The notes below the pieces were generated by a model. That model saw only the letters and a list, made by a program, of their open reading frames with translations, did not search any database and was not told the origin of the DNA. This document shows positions 26,572 through 35,842 of a stretch of 64,000 nucleotides of DNA, in pieces. The DNA comes from Albimonas marina (GTDB lineage Bacteria > Pseudomonadota > Alphaproteobacteria > Rhodobacterales > Rhodobacteraceae). The stretch spans positions 62,001-126,000 of the forward strand of contig NZ_JARHUC010000006.1 in assembly GCF_029223255.1 (NCBI RefSeq), given 5' to 3'. The translations under genes were made by a program, and so were the position numbers. How positions within the stretch are numbered: position 1 is the stretch's first letter; each line of letters starts with the position of its first letter.

Positions 26572-27921
26572 ATGCAGGTCGTCGAAACCAAGTCCGAAGG
26601 TCTGAGCCGCGCCTATGCGATGACGCTGCCCGCGTCGGCGCTCGCGGCGAAGATGAACGAGAAGCTCGAGGCCGCCCGCGAGGAGGTCCAGATGAAGGGC
26701 TTCCGCAAGGGCAAGGCCCCGCTGCCGCTGCTCAAGAAGATGTTCGGCAAGTCCCTGCTGGGCGAGATCGTGCAGGAGACGGTCGACGGCGCCATCCGCG
26801 ATCACTTCGAGCAGACCGGCGACCGTCCGGCCCTGCAGCCCGACGTGAAGGTCACCAACCAGGACTTCGACGAGGGCGACGACCTCCACCTCGAGCTGGC
26901 CTACGACAAGCTGCCCGACATCGAGGAGCCCGACTTCTCCAAGATCGCGCTCGAGAAGCCGGTCGCGGTGGTCGAGGACGCCGACGTCGACGAGGCGCTG
27001 GCCAAGCTCGCCGAGGGCGCGCAGACCTTCGAGCCCCGCGAGGAGGGCGCGGCCCTGGAGGAGGGCGACCAGCTCACCTTCGACTTCGTGGGCAAGGTCG
27101 ACGGCGAGCCCTTCGAGGGCGGTTCGGCCGAGGACTTCCAGCTGGTGATCGGCTCCGGCCAGTTCATCCCCGGCTTCGAGCCGCAGCTGGTCGGCATCAA
27201 GGCCGGCGAGACCAAGGACGTGACCGTCACGTTCCCCGAGGACTACCAGGCCGAGCACCTGGCGGGCAAAGAGGCGGTGTTCACCTGCACCGCCAAGACC
27301 GTCGCCGCGCCGAAGACCGCCGAGATCGACGACGAGCTGGCCAAGCAGTTCGGCTCCGACGACCTCGCCGGCCTGAAGGAGCAGGTGCGCGAGCAGCTGG
27401 CCAACGAGTACGGCGTCGCCTCGCGCGCGCTGGTCAAGCGCAAGCTGCTCGACGCGCTGGACGAGGCCGTCAGCTTCGACCTGCCCGCCTCGCTGCTCGA
27501 CGTCGAGGCCCAGCAGATCGCCCACCAGCTGTGGCACGAGGAGCACCCCGAGGTGCAGGGCCACAACCATGACGCCATCGAGCCGACGGAGGAGCACAAG
27601 AAGCTCGCCGCCCGCCGCGTGCGCCTGGGCCTGCTGCTGGCCGAGACCGGCACCAAGCACGAGATCCAGGTCTCCGAGCAGGAGATCATGCAGCGGATCG
27701 TGCGCCAGGCGCAGCAGATGAACGTGCCCCCGCAGGCGTTCTTCGAGTACGTGAAGCAGAACGAGGGCGCGATGCAGCAGATCCGTGCGCCCCTGTTCGA
27801 GGACAAGGTCGTCGACTACATCCTCGAGCTCGCGCAGATCACCGAGGTCTCCGTCTCCAAGGATGAGCTCCAGTCCCGCCTCGAGGCGATGGACGCCGAG
27901 GACGAGACCGCCGCGGCCTGA
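26572..27921 (+). CDS. tig: Trigger factor, ribosome-associated chaperone
   Basis: Binds ribosomal protein uL23 at the exit tunnel and shields nascent chains. The 449-residue product has the ribosome-docking signature GFRKGK at 43-48. A PPIase (FKBP-like) domain lies near 150-245, with [17 protein letters not shown] and [16 protein letters not shown] helical C-terminal domain follows. GGAG precedes the ATG. A strong terminator follows the stop. In many bacteria tig is next to clpPX-lon; here clpP-clpX-lon lies 5.5 kb away, separated by the barrel and RTX genes. Confidence 0.97.
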   Translation: MQVVETKSEGLSRAYAMTLPASALAAKMNEKLEAAREEVQMKGFRKGKAPLPLLKKMFGKSLLGEIVQETVDGAIRDHFEQTGDRPALQPDVKVTNQDFDEGDDLHLELAYDKLPDIEEPDFSKIALEKPVAVVEDADVDEALAKLAEGAQTFEPREEGAALEEGDQLTFDFVGKVDGEPFEGGSAEDFQLVIGSGQFIPGFEPQLVGIKAGETKDVTVTFPEDYQAEHLAGKEAVFTCTAKTVAAPKTAEIDDELAKQFGSDDLAGLKEQVREQLANEYGVASRALVKRKLLDALDEAVSFDLPASLLDVEAQQIAHQLWHEEHPEVQGHNHDAIEPTEEHKKLAARRVRLGLLLAETGTKHEIQVSEQEIMQRIVRQAQQMNVPPQAFFEYVKQNEGAMQQIRAPLFEDKVVDYILELAQITEVSVSKDELQSRLEAMDAEDETAAA

Positions 27922-27953
27922 TCCGCCGCCTCCGCGGCGACCGACCTGCTTCG

Positions 27954-27978
27954 ACGGCCCGCCCCTCCGGCGGGCCGT
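27954..27978 (+). terminator. Intrinsic terminator of tig
   Basis: ACGGCCCGCC, a five-base loop, GGCGGGCCGT, then TTTTGCGTTT: a ten-pair perfect stem with a T-rich tail. Confidence 0.88.
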
Positions 27979-28103
27979 TTTGCGTTTCGGCGCCGCCCGT
28001 TCGTCCGCGCTTCGCCGCCGGGCGGCAGCGGCGAGGCCCGCCCCGGCGGGTCAGGATCGACCGCCGGGACCTTCCTGCCGGCGCGCGTCGGACGGTCGGG
28101 CCC

Positions 28104-28131
28104 GGAGGCGCCCTGCGGGCGGGCTTGGGCC
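28104..28131 (+). repeat. Dispersed 28-base repeat, copy 2
   Basis: Identical to 691-718 and 63912-63939 and in the same orientation. The following bases (gtcgcgggcgggcgcgcc, cgaaggg) loosely match those after the copy at 63912. Here no ctcacc flank or hairpin follows, so this may be a solo module or decayed element. Confidence 0.75.
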
Positions 28132-28370
28132 CGTCGCGGGCGGGCGCGCCCGGACGCCCGAAGGGATCGCGGGGCGCGGACAGCCTGGCGCTCGGCCTGC
28201 GCAACCCGGGCGGGATGCCTGCCCGGGCGTCGCTCGCGCGCCGCAGGTCGGCGCGCGTCGCGCTCCGGGACGAGGTTCGGGGGTTGCCCGGGCGCGAAAC
28301 CCCTTATGCTGGACCGACGCGCCATTCCGCCGCCGCCGCCCTCGGGCGGATCCGCAGAGGGGGACGCCCT

Positions 28371-29426
28371 GTGAGCGACCGACCGAACCCGCCGCGCCGC
28401 CCTGAGCCCCGCCGCGCCGTCGGCCCGCGGCTCGTCCGCCTGTCCGCCATGGGCCTCGCCGCGCTGGGCCTGCTGGCCGTGGAGGCCGCGCCCGCCGCCG
28501 GGCAGACCGCCGCTTCCGTCCGCAAGGCCGTGCGCCAGGCCGCGCGGCAGGGCGACTTCGGCAAGGAGGTGCTGGGCCTGACCGGCTTCGCCGCCCTGCC
28601 GGGGGTGAACGCGTCGAGCTTCACCATCTCCAACGGCGCCGGCGCCGGCGACACCGAGTTGGGCCGCTTCGCCGCCTCGCCCAAGCACCGCTTCCGCGAC
28701 ACCGAGCTGCTGGGCGGGGACCTCTACGCCGAGGGCACGCTGAGCTGGTTCACCGCCTCCACCGACTACGGCCCGTTCTTCGCGGGCACCCGGTTCGAGG
28801 CCTCGCCCCGCAACCGCATCGACGCCTGGACCGCGATGGGCGGCCTGGGCGTCGCCTACGACCTGACGCCCCGGCTCTCGGTCACCCCGATCCTGACCGC
28901 GGGCTGGGGCATGGTGCAGGACGACACGACCTTCGTGGGCCCCGGCGCCGCGCGGCTCGACAAGGCGACGGACGACCTGCTGTTCAACTGGGACGTGCAG
29001 GAGCTGCTCTACGGTCCGGCCCTGCGGCTGGACCACGTGACCGCGATCCCCGGCGACGTGAACGTCACCACCACCGGGCGGGTCAACTACGTCTACGGCT
29101 CCACCTACTCCGCCTCGAGCCGGGTGCTGGAGGGGGACGTGAGCTTCGCGGTGATGTCGCTGCACGGCGAGCTCGACGGGCCCACCCGCCACTCGGTCTT
29201 CGGGCGGGAGCTGCGCTGGATCCTCTTCGGCGCCGGCACCTGGATCGAGGGCGAGGGCGCCCGGGCGCTGGGGGTCGACTGGATCTCGGAGTTCGGCCTC
29301 GGGCTGGAGCTGGTGGACCGCGAGGCGGTCCCCGAGATCGGCCTCGAAGGCGCCAGCCTGCGCCTCTCGGTCATCACCGGCGACAACGTCTTCGGCTGGA
29401 GCATCGGCGGCGGCCTGGAGTTCTGA
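28371..29426 (+). CDS. Predicted outer-membrane beta-barrel protein
   Basis: A GTG start with AGAGGGGGA upstream gives 351 residues. A twin-arginine-like charged N-terminus (PRRPEPRRAV) precedes a hydrophobic stretch (MGLAALGLLAVEAAPAAGQ) that looks like a signal peptide. The mature part alternates short amphipathic strands (GGDLYAEGTLSWFTAS, GLGVAYDLTPRLSVTPIL, GRVNYVYGSTYSAS). It ends GGGLEF with the terminal Phe typical of outer-membrane barrels. It may belong with solitary autotransporter-like barrels, but I cannot confirm the family. Confidence 0.7.
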   Translation: MSDRPNPPRRPEPRRAVGPRLVRLSAMGLAALGLLAVEAAPAAGQTAASVRKAVRQAARQGDFGKEVLGLTGFAALPGVNASSFTISNGAGAGDTELGRFAASPKHRFRDTELLGGDLYAEGTLSWFTASTDYGPFFAGTRFEASPRNRIDAWTAMGGLGVAYDLTPRLSVTPILTAGWGMVQDDTTFVGPGAARLDKATDDLLFNWDVQELLYGPALRLDHVTAIPGDVNVTTTGRVNYVYGSTYSASSRVLEGDVSFAVMSLHGELDGPTRHSVFGRELRWILFGAGTWIEGEGARALGVDWISEFGLGLELVDREAVPEIGLEGASLRLSVITGDNVFGWSIGGGLEF

Positions 29427-29808
29427 GCAGACCGGCGCCACGCCGGCCGGCGGTCCCGACGGAGCCGCCGCAAGCGCCCGTCGATCCACCGAAATCCTTC
29501 GGCCGGCCAGCGGCAGTCCGCCGGACGGCGACCGGCATCCCTGCCGCCGACCCGTCGCAATCCTCCCGCCGACGAGCCGCATTCCGTCGGCCGCGCCCCC
29601 CGAGATTCCCCGGCGGTCCTGCCGCGATCCGCGACACACTCGTCTGCAATCCGTCCGGCGCCAAACCTTTCGCCGCCGCGCCGCCCGCTTCTGCGCCTTG
29701 GCACGTTGGGGCGGCCCGGCTGCGGGACGGCGCTGAAACTCCCGCAACAGGCTCGCGAGCGCCCGCCCGGCCCGCGGGCGGGTCGGTCCCTGCGGACGCC
29801 CGGGGGCT
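29427..29808. other. Intergenic region between barrel and RTX genes
   Basis: 382 bases between convergent genes. The central part (29491-29656) shows a clear 21-24-base periodicity, annotated separately. No T-tailed hairpin and no gene were found. Confidence 0.55.
29491..29656. repeat. Degenerate tandem array with 21-24-base period
   Basis: A core (A/T/G)TCC flanked by CCG/CGG recurs at about 29495, 29517, 29538, 29561, 29583, 29607, 29628 and 29649, giving intervals of 22, 21, 23, 22, 24, 21 and 21 bases. The loose consensus is ccGncgcaATCCnnCCGncGnc. The units are too diverged for a recent duplication. It lies in the convergent gap and does not keep an open frame. Confidence 0.55.
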
Positions 29809-32800
29809 TCAGCCGAAGAGGAAGTCGCCGCGTCCCAGGTCGTCGGCGTCGGCGTCGAGGATCTTGAACTCTCCCTTTCCGTAGTCGACCACCACGTGCT
29901 TGCGGTGCTGGTCGATGTCCAGGTCGCGGAAGCCCGCGCCCTTCACGTCGATGACGAAGCGGTCCTTGCCGTCCTCCCAGCCCCTGACCACGTCGCGGCC
30001 GTCGGCGCGGGCGAACTCGATCCGGTCGCGCCCGGCGCCGGCGATCAGCAGGTCGTCGCCCTTGCCGCCCTCGAGCCGGTCGTCGCCCGAGCCGCCGCGC
30101 AGGACGTCCTTGCCGGCGCCCCCGCTCAGCACGTCGTCGCCGCCGTCGCCCGAAAGGTCGTCGTTGCCCGCGCCGCCCTCCAGCTTGTCGCGCGCGCCGC
30201 CGCCCGAGAGGCGGTCGCGATCCTCGCCGCCCGCGAGCCGGTCCTTGCCGTCGCCGCCCTCCAGCCGGTCGCGGCCGGCGCCGCCCAGCAGCCGGTCGTC
30301 GCCCTTGCCGCCCAGCAGGCGGTCGTCGCCGCGCCCGCCGTCCATGCGGTTGTCGCCCGGGTCGCCCTTGATCCGGTCGTCCTTGCGCCCGCCCTCGGCG
30401 TCGTCGTCGAGGATCGCGGTGCGCGCCCGCGTGTCCTCCCCGAGCACGCCGCCCGTGGCGGAGGTCAGGCGGATCGCCAGCAGCTCGTCCGCCTCGGCGA
30501 CACGGTCGCCCGCCACCGCGATCTCCAGCGTGCGGGAGGCCTCGTCGGCCTCGAAATCGACCCGGCCGGTCAGCTTCGCCACGTCCAGGTCGCCGCCGCC
30601 GACCTTGCCGTCGCCGGTCAGGATCTCGTAGCGGACCGAGCCGGCCTCGGCCGTGTCGCCGGTGCGCGCGACGGTGAACCGGGCCAGGCTTTCGCCGCGG
30701 TCGCCCTCCCGCATCGCGTCGCGTTTCGCCACGACCGCGAAGATCGAGCCGACGTCGCCGTCGTCGTTCAGCACCGTCGCGGTGCGGGACGAGGCGAGCA
30801 CCGCCACCCCCGCGGCGCCCGTGGAGATCGCGACCGTCACCGTCTCGTCCAGCTCCGCGACCTCGTCCGAGGCGATCTCGACCGAGATCGTCTTCGTCGT
30901 CTCCCCGTCCTCGAAGCGCACGAAACCGTCGCCCGAGAGCAGGTCCGCCGTGCCCGAGACCGTGTAGTTCACCCGCAGCGCGCCCGAGACGTCGCCGCCG
31001 CGGGTCACCGCGAAGTCGACGAGGATCGAGCCCGCGTCCCCCTCCGCCGGGTCGTTGCCGGTGCGCGACAGCAGCAGGGTGGTCGTGGGCGTCGGCGCAT
31101 CCGTGGGGGCGGTCGCGACGGCGGTTTCGGCGCCCGAGACGCCCTTGGCGCCCGAGGCGAAGTTCAGGTCGCCGGTCAGGGCGATGTCGAGGATCGCGGC
31201 CTCCAGCGCGGCGGCGTCGGCGATGCCCGCCGCCTCGGCCTGCGCCCGCGCCCAGGCGACCAGGTCCTCGGGCAGGGAGTCGAGCGTCACGGCCGCGCCG
31301 GGGAAGCTGCGGTCGGTGTAGTCCTCGGTCGTCTCGCCCTTGCGGTAGTCGAGCAGGGAGGTCGCGGTCTTCACCCGCCAGCCGTCGGCGAAATCGCCGT
31401 AGAGCAGGTCGAAATCCACCGGCAGCAGCAGGGGCGCGCCGTTCAGCTGCAGATCGTTGTCCGGGTTCCCGTCGAGGTCGCCCAGCAGCCCGCGGGTCGA
31501 GCCCGCGGCGCGCCCCTCGTCGAGGAAGACCTGCACGTTGAGGTTCGTCTCGAACAGCTCCACCCGGATCTGTTCGCCGTCGGCCTGGACGATCGTGTAG
31601 ACGCCGTCGTTGAGATAGACCTTGCCGTCGCCCACGCTCAGCGGGCCGTCGCCCTCGCGCAGGCGAACGGCCTCGCCGTCGACCCACAGCGCCTCGGCCC
31701 GGTGCAGGTCGACGGTGACGCGGGCCTCGCCCAGCCGCACGCCCACCTGGCTGATCACCGAGACGGCGTCGGTCAGCGCCTCGGTCCGCACGTGGACCTT
31801 GAGCGGGTCGTCGGCGCCGACGCCGCGCACCAGCACGAACTCGCCCACCGCCTGGAAGTCGTAGCCCAGCCCGTCGAGCGTGGTCAGGTGCGGGTCGCCC
31901 CACAGCCGCGCGCCGAACGGGGGCGGGGGCGGGGGCAGGGCGTCGTCGTCCAGAACCTCGACGCGGGCGCGATCCTCGACGATCACGACGGGGGAGGAAT
32001 CGGAGAGGTTGCGCGCCGCGGTCAGGCGCAGCTCGACCACCTCGTCGCGCTCCATCTCCAGGTCGCCGCGCACCTTCAGCTCCACCGTCGCCTCCGAGGC
32101 GCCGGCGGCGAAGGTCGCCGTGCCGCTGCGCGGCAGCAGGCCCGTCACGTCGTCCGAGCTCAGCGCCCGGCCCGTGCCGGTGTCGCCGCGCAGGGTCCAG
32201 TCGACCGCGATCTCGGACGAGAGGTCGCCGAAGCGGGTCACCACGAAGGTCACGGTCGTCTCGCCCGCATCGCCCTCGACCACGCTCTCGGGGGCGGAGA
32301 CGGAGACGGCGGAGGCAATTTCGCCGTCGCGCACCTCCCAGTACCACACGCCCGGGGTCCCGGTGTTGCCGGCCGTCGCGTCGAGCGCCAGCATCGCGGC
32401 CTGGTCGCCCGAGCGGGGGAGCTCGAAGAACGTCTCCCCGTCGCCCGCGGTCCAGCCGGCGCGGGCGGGGGCGCCGCCCAGCCCCCCCTCGCCGCCCGAG
32501 GCGTCGCCCGTGGTCCAGGAGACGTTCTCGTAGCGGAACATGATGTTGAAGTCGCCGGCCGCCCGCCCGTCCTGCCCCGAGGCGTCCTCGAGGATGAGCT
32601 GGAAGGCGTTGGTGCGGGTCACGTCCGCCTCGTAGAAGCCGACGTCGTCCCAGGTGGCGGTGAAGCGGCCCGTCGTCTCGTCGACGTCCCACCACACCCG
32701 GTTCGCGCCCGAGGAGGTTCCCCCCGGGCTCGCCCCTGTCTCGCCGCCGCGCGTGTCGACGTCGGCGAAGAAGGGGAACAGGCCCGCGGTCTCTCCGGCG

Positions 32801-33060
32801 GTGATGGCGAAGGGCGTGAAGCTGGTCAGCGGCGCGGCGAAGGTGACGTTGCCGTTCGTGTTCACGAACAGGCCCGAATAGGTCCGCCCGAAGAAGCTCA
32901 GGCCGTCGCCGAACAGGGCGGAGAGGTCGATGAAGGGGGAGTGGCCGTCGTCCAGACGCTCGACCGCGGTCTCCCCGAAGCCGGCGTCGCCGCCCAGTCC
33001 GTCCATCAGCACGCCGCCCGCCAGCGCGTCCGCGTCCTCGATCAGGGTGGAGCCCGCCAT
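29809..33060 (-). CDS. Large secreted NIDO / Calx-beta / VWD / RTX-repeat protein
   Basis: The 1083-residue product has no Sec signal. In order it shows an N-terminal region, then a NIDO-like domain (about 86-245, FVNTNGNVTF, GLFPFFADVDTRGG, FNIMFRYENVSW). A Calx-beta domain (250-372) and a proline run (376-381) come next, then a von Willebrand D-type domain (384-565, RLWGDPHLTTLDGLGYDFQA, STRGLLGDLDGNPDND). Two more Calx-beta domains follow (about 655-765, 772-885), then calcium-binding RTX nonapeptides (892-1010, GGKGDDRLLGG). It ends with a C-terminal block finishing DFLFG. RTX repeats and that tail point to type I secretion. No ABC exporter is adjacent. A role in adhesion or the extracellular matrix is inferred. 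Confidence 0.9.
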   Translation of the reverse strand: MAGSTLIEDADALAGGVLMDGLGGDAGFGETAVERLDDGHSPFIDLSALFGDGLSFFGRTYSGLFVNTNGNVTFAAPLTSFTPFAITAGETAGLFPFFADVDTRGGETGASPGGTSSGANRVWWDVDETTGRFTATWDDVGFYEADVTRTNAFQLILEDASGQDGRAAGDFNIMFRYENVSWTTGDASGGEGGLGGAPARAGWTAGDGETFFELPRSGDQAAMLALDATAGNTGTPGVWYWEVRDGEIASAVSVSAPESVVEGDAGETTVTFVVTRFGDLSSEIAVDWTLRGDTGTGRALSSDDVTGLLPRSGTATFAAGASEATVELKVRGDLEMERDEVVELRLTAARNLSDSSPVVIVEDRARVEVLDDDALPPPPPPFGARLWGDPHLTTLDGLGYDFQAVGEFVLVRGVGADDPLKVHVRTEALTDAVSVISQVGVRLGEARVTVDLHRAEALWVDGEAVRLREGDGPLSVGDGKVYLNDGVYTIVQADGEQIRVELFETNLNVQVFLDEGRAAGSTRGLLGDLDGNPDNDLQLNGAPLLLPVDFDLLYGDFADGWRVKTATSLLDYRKGETTEDYTDRSFPGAAVTLDSLPEDLVAWARAQAEAAGIADAAALEAAILDIALTGDLNFASGAKGVSGAETAVATAPTDAPTPTTTLLLSRTGNDPAEGDAGSILVDFAVTRGGDVSGALRVNYTVSGTADLLSGDGFVRFEDGETTKTISVEIASDEVAELDETVTVAISTGAAGVAVLASSRTATVLNDDGDVGSIFAVVAKRDAMREGDRGESLARFTVARTGDTAEAGSVRYEILTGDGKVGGGDLDVAKLTGRVDFEADEASRTLEIAVAGDRVAEADELLAIRLTSATGGVLGEDTRARTAILDDDAEGGRKDDRIKGDPGDNRMDGGRGDDRLLGGKGDDRLLGGAGRDRLEGGDGKDRLAGGEDRDRLSGGGARDKLEGGAGNDDLSGDGGDDVLSGGAGKDVLRGGSGDDRLEGGKGDDLLIAGAGRDRIEFARADGRDVVRGWEDGKDRFVIDVKGAGFRDLDIDQHRKHVVVDYGKGEFKILDADADDLGRGDFLFG

Positions 33061-33466
33061 GGCCCGCCTCCTCGCACAGCCAACCGATCGCCGCAGGGGC
33101 CCGAAGCCCGCCGCGGCGCGCCCGTCGGCGGCGGCCTGCCGCGCCCGGATCGCCCCCGCCGTCTAGCGGGCCATCGCATAACGATCTGTTAAAGCCGCCC
33201 CGTCATGCTGTCCGCGAGAATGACCGGAGGATGAACGCCTCGCCGGGCGGGCCTCGCCTGGCCGTGCAGCTCCGCGCGGCCGGCCCGCATCGGCGCCCCG
33301 GGCTCGGCTCCGGGGCGCCCTTGAAGCGGGTCGGTCGAGCGCATAGGACTTCTAGGCGAGCTTCTTTTCAGCCCTCGCCGCGCCCCCGTCCGGGTCCGCG
33401 CGACGGCCCCCGACCTGACCCCGCCGCCCGTTCCGCGCGGCGCGCCCCACCCGAAAGGCCGATCTC
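33061..33466. other. Divergent promoter region of the RTX gene and clpP
   Basis: 406 bases between divergent genes. It contains a small AT-rich patch (cataacgatctgttaaag, near 33177) likely to hold an RTX-gene promoter and a heat-shock-like promoter candidate near 33321. A 79-codon open frame from 33231 has GGAGG touching its ATG and only Arg/Pro-rich sequence, so I do not call it a gene. Confidence 0.5.
33321..33347 (+). promoter_or_regulatory. Possible heat-shock (RpoH) promoter of clpP
   Basis: cTTGAAG, 15 bases, then CATAGG, located about 120 bases upstream of clpP. The -35 fits the CTTGAA of alphaproteobacterial RpoH promoters, while the -10 fits only loosely. ClpP is commonly heat-induced. 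A weak, motif-only call. Confidence 0.3.
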
Positions 33467-34099
33467 ATGAAGGACCCCGTCGAGCATTACATGAACACCC
33501 TGGTCCCGATGGTGGTCGAGCAGACCGCCCGGGGCGAGCGCGCCTACGACATCTTCTCGCGCCTGCTGAAGGAGCGGATCATCTTCGTCTCGGGCCCCGT
33601 CCACGACGGCATGTCGACGCTGATCGTCGCGCAGCTGCTGTTCCTCGAGGCGGAGAATCCCAAGAAGGAGATCTCGATGTACATCAACTCCCCGGGCGGG
33701 GTGGTGACGTCGGGGCTCTCGATCTACGACACGATGCAGTACATCCGCCCGAAGGTCTCGACGCTCTGCGTGGGGCAGGCGGCCTCGATGGGCTCGCTGC
33801 TGCTGACCGCGGGCGAGAAGGGGATGCGCTTCTCGCTGCCCAACAGCCGGGTGATGGTCCACCAGCCCTCCGGCGGCTACCAGGGCCAGGCGACCGACAT
33901 CCTGATCCACGCGCGCGAGACCGAGGCGCTGAAGCGTCGCCTCAACGAGATCTACGTGCGCCACACCGGCCAGGACTACGAGACGGTCGAGGCCGCGCTG
34001 GAGCGCGACAACTTCATGTCGCCGGAGACGGCCAAGGACTGGGGCCTGATCGACGAGATCGTGACCAGCCGGGCCGAGCCGGAGGCCCCCTCGGCCTGA
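33467..34099 (+). CDS. clpP: ATP-dependent Clp protease proteolytic subunit
   Basis: Serine peptidase that forms the tetradecameric degradation chamber for ClpX and ClpA. The 210 residues include the triad Ser107 in [11 protein letters not shown], His132 in [13 protein letters not shown] and Asp181 in [17 protein letters not shown] and the IIFVSGPV hydrophobic docking region are also present. clpX follows on the same strand after 252 bases, so clpX may also have its own promoter. Confidence 0.98.
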   Translation: MKDPVEHYMNTLVPMVVEQTARGERAYDIFSRLLKERIIFVSGPVHDGMSTLIVAQLLFLEAENPKKEISMYINSPGGVVTSGLSIYDTMQYIRPKVSTLCVGQAASMGSLLLTAGEKGMRFSLPNSRVMVHQPSGGYQGQATDILIHARETEALKRRLNEIYVRHTGQDYETVEAALERDNFMSPETAKDWGLIDEIVTSRAEPEAPSA

Positions 34100-34351
34100 G
34101 GGCCGCGGCGCAGGGGCTCCGCCCGCGCGGGGCCCCCGAAAAACACGCGGCGCGCCGCCGCAAGCGACCACGGGATCACGGTTTCGTCGTCGCCGCAGGT
34201 CGGAAATGCACGGGCTTCGCCCTTGCCTCGGCCGCCGCGGCGTGCAGGAATGGGAGAAACGCCGGGATTCGCGGCCTGAGAGCTAGCGATCCCTTAAGGT
34301 TCGAGGCCCTACGGTGACCCCGTGGCGCGGACCGCGGGGCGGGAGAACTGG

Positions 34352-35623
34352 ATGACCAAGCCGACCGGACAGGACTCGAAGAACACGCTCTACTGCTCTT
34401 TCTGCGGAAAGAGCCAGCATGAGGTCCGCAAGCTGATCGCGGGCCCCACCGTGTTCATCTGCGACGAGTGCGTGGAGCTGTGCATGGACATCATCCGGGA
34501 GGAGACGAAGACCTCCCTGGTGAAATCGTCCGACGGCGTGCCCACGCCCACCGAGATCTGCCAGGTGCTCGACGACTACGTGATCGGCCAGCAGGTGGCC
34601 AAGCGCGTGCTGTCGGTCGCCGTCCACAACCACTACAAACGCCTCAACCACGCCCAGAAGCAGCAGGACGTGGAGCTGGCGAAGTCGAACATCCTGCTGA
34701 TCGGTCCGACCGGTTGCGGCAAGACTCTGCTCGCGCAGACGCTCGCCCGCATCCTCGACGTGCCGTTCACGATGGCCGACGCGACGACCCTGACCGAGGC
34801 CGGCTACGTCGGCGAGGATGTCGAGAACATCATCCTCAAGCTGCTCCAGTCCGCCGACTACAACGTCGAGCGGGCGCAGCGCGGGATCGTGTACATCGAC
34901 GAGGTCGACAAGATCAGCCGCAAGTCGGACAACCCCTCGATCACCCGCGACGTGTCGGGCGAGGGCGTCCAGCAGGCGCTTCTGAAGATCATGGAGGGCA
35001 CCGTGGCCTCCGTCCCGCCCCAGGGCGGCCGGAAGCATCCCCAGCAGGAGTTCCTGCAGGTGGACACCACGAACATCCTCTTCATCTGCGGCGGCGCCTT
35101 CGCGGGCCTCGACCGGATCATCTCCCAGCGCGGCAAGGGCTCGGCGATGGGCTTCGGGGCGGAGGTCCGCTCCGAGGACGACCGCCGCATCGGCGACGTG
35201 CTGATGGATCTCGAGCCCGAGGACCTGCTGAAGTTCGGCCTGATCCCCGAGTTCGTGGGCCGTCTGCCGGTGATCGCGACCCTGAAGGACCTCGACGAGG
35301 CCGCCCTGGTCCAGATCCTGGCCGAGCCGAAGAACGCGCTGGTGAAGCAGTACCAGCGCCTGTTCGAGATGGAGGAGGTGAAGCTCACCTTCACCGACGC
35401 CGCCCTGTCGTCGATCGCCCGCAAGGCGATCGAGCGCAAGACCGGCGCCCGCGGCCTCCGCTCGATCCTGGAGAACGTGCTGCTCGACACCATGTTCGAC
35501 CTGCCCGGCTCCGAGGGCGTGGAAGAGGTGGTGGTCAACGACGAGGTCGTCGAGGGCCGCGCCAAGCCGCTGCTGATCTACGCGGACAAGCAGGACAAGG
35601 ACGCCAAGGTCTCGGCCTCCTGA
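34352..35623 (+). CDS. clpX: ATP-dependent unfoldase ClpX
   Basis: Hexameric AAA+ unfoldase that recognises substrates for ClpP. The start is the ATG with GGGAG upstream ([11 protein letters not shown]), giving 423 residues. A GTG ten codons earlier is less likely. The zinc-binding domain carries YCSFCGKSQ and ICDECVELC. Walker A is GPTGCGKT, Walker [10 protein letters not shown], and sensor/arginine elements include [10 protein letters not shown]. The ClpP-binding loop region is near [12 protein letters not shown] strong terminator follows. Confidence 0.98.
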   Translation: MTKPTGQDSKNTLYCSFCGKSQHEVRKLIAGPTVFICDECVELCMDIIREETKTSLVKSSDGVPTPTEICQVLDDYVIGQQVAKRVLSVAVHNHYKRLNHAQKQQDVELAKSNILLIGPTGCGKTLLAQTLARILDVPFTMADATTLTEAGYVGEDVENIILKLLQSADYNVERAQRGIVYIDEVDKISRKSDNPSITRDVSGEGVQQALLKIMEGTVASVPPQGGRKHPQQEFLQVDTTNILFICGGAFAGLDRIISQRGKGSAMGFGAEVRSEDDRRIGDVLMDLEPEDLLKFGLIPEFVGRLPVIATLKDLDEAALVQILAEPKNALVKQYQRLFEMEEVKLTFTDAALSSIARKAIERKTGARGLRSILENVLLDTMFDLPGSEGVEEVVVNDEVVEGRAKPLLIYADKQDKDAKVSAS

Positions 35624-35648
35624 GCCCTCCGCCACGGCCGACGTTTCG

Positions 35649-35676
35649 ACGGGAGCGCCCCATGGGGCGCTCCCGT
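35649..35676 (+). terminator. Intrinsic terminator of clpX
   Basis: ACGGGAGCGCCC, loop catg, GGGCGCTCCCGT, then TTCGTTT: a 12-pair perfect stem 25 bases after the clpX stop. Confidence 0.9.
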
Positions 35677-35842
35677 TTCGTTTGGGTGGCCGGACGGGCT
35701 TGCGGTCCCGACGCTCGCCCGGGGTTCGACGCCTAGGGCCGTCGCGCCCCGGATCCGGCCGCGTCTGCGCGCGCCTGCCGGCTCTTGCGGCGGAGGCGGC
35801 GGCTGGAGAGAGTGCGGCTCCTGCATTCCCGCAAGGCTTTCC

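Larger units (their letters stand above)
27922..28370. other. Intergenic region after tig, with terminator and repeat module
   Basis: This 449-base gap contains the tig terminator (27954-27978) and a copy of the dispersed 28-base repeat (28104-28131). From about 28132 to 28165 there is weaker similarity to the sequences following the other copies. The last 100 bases should hold the promoter of the barrel protein. No further gene was seen. Confidence 0.6.

Noticed and set aside
29896..33192. A 1098-codon plus-strand frame opposite the RTX gene
   Set aside because: The opposite strand encodes a clear multi-domain secreted protein. This frame is low-complexity Ala/Val/Arg/His and is a codon-bias shadow.
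33231..33470. Small plus-strand frame before clpP
   Set aside because: GGAGG directly abuts the ATG, leaving no spacing, and the product is Arg/Pro-rich low complexity overlapping the clpP start. More likely promoter and leader DNA.
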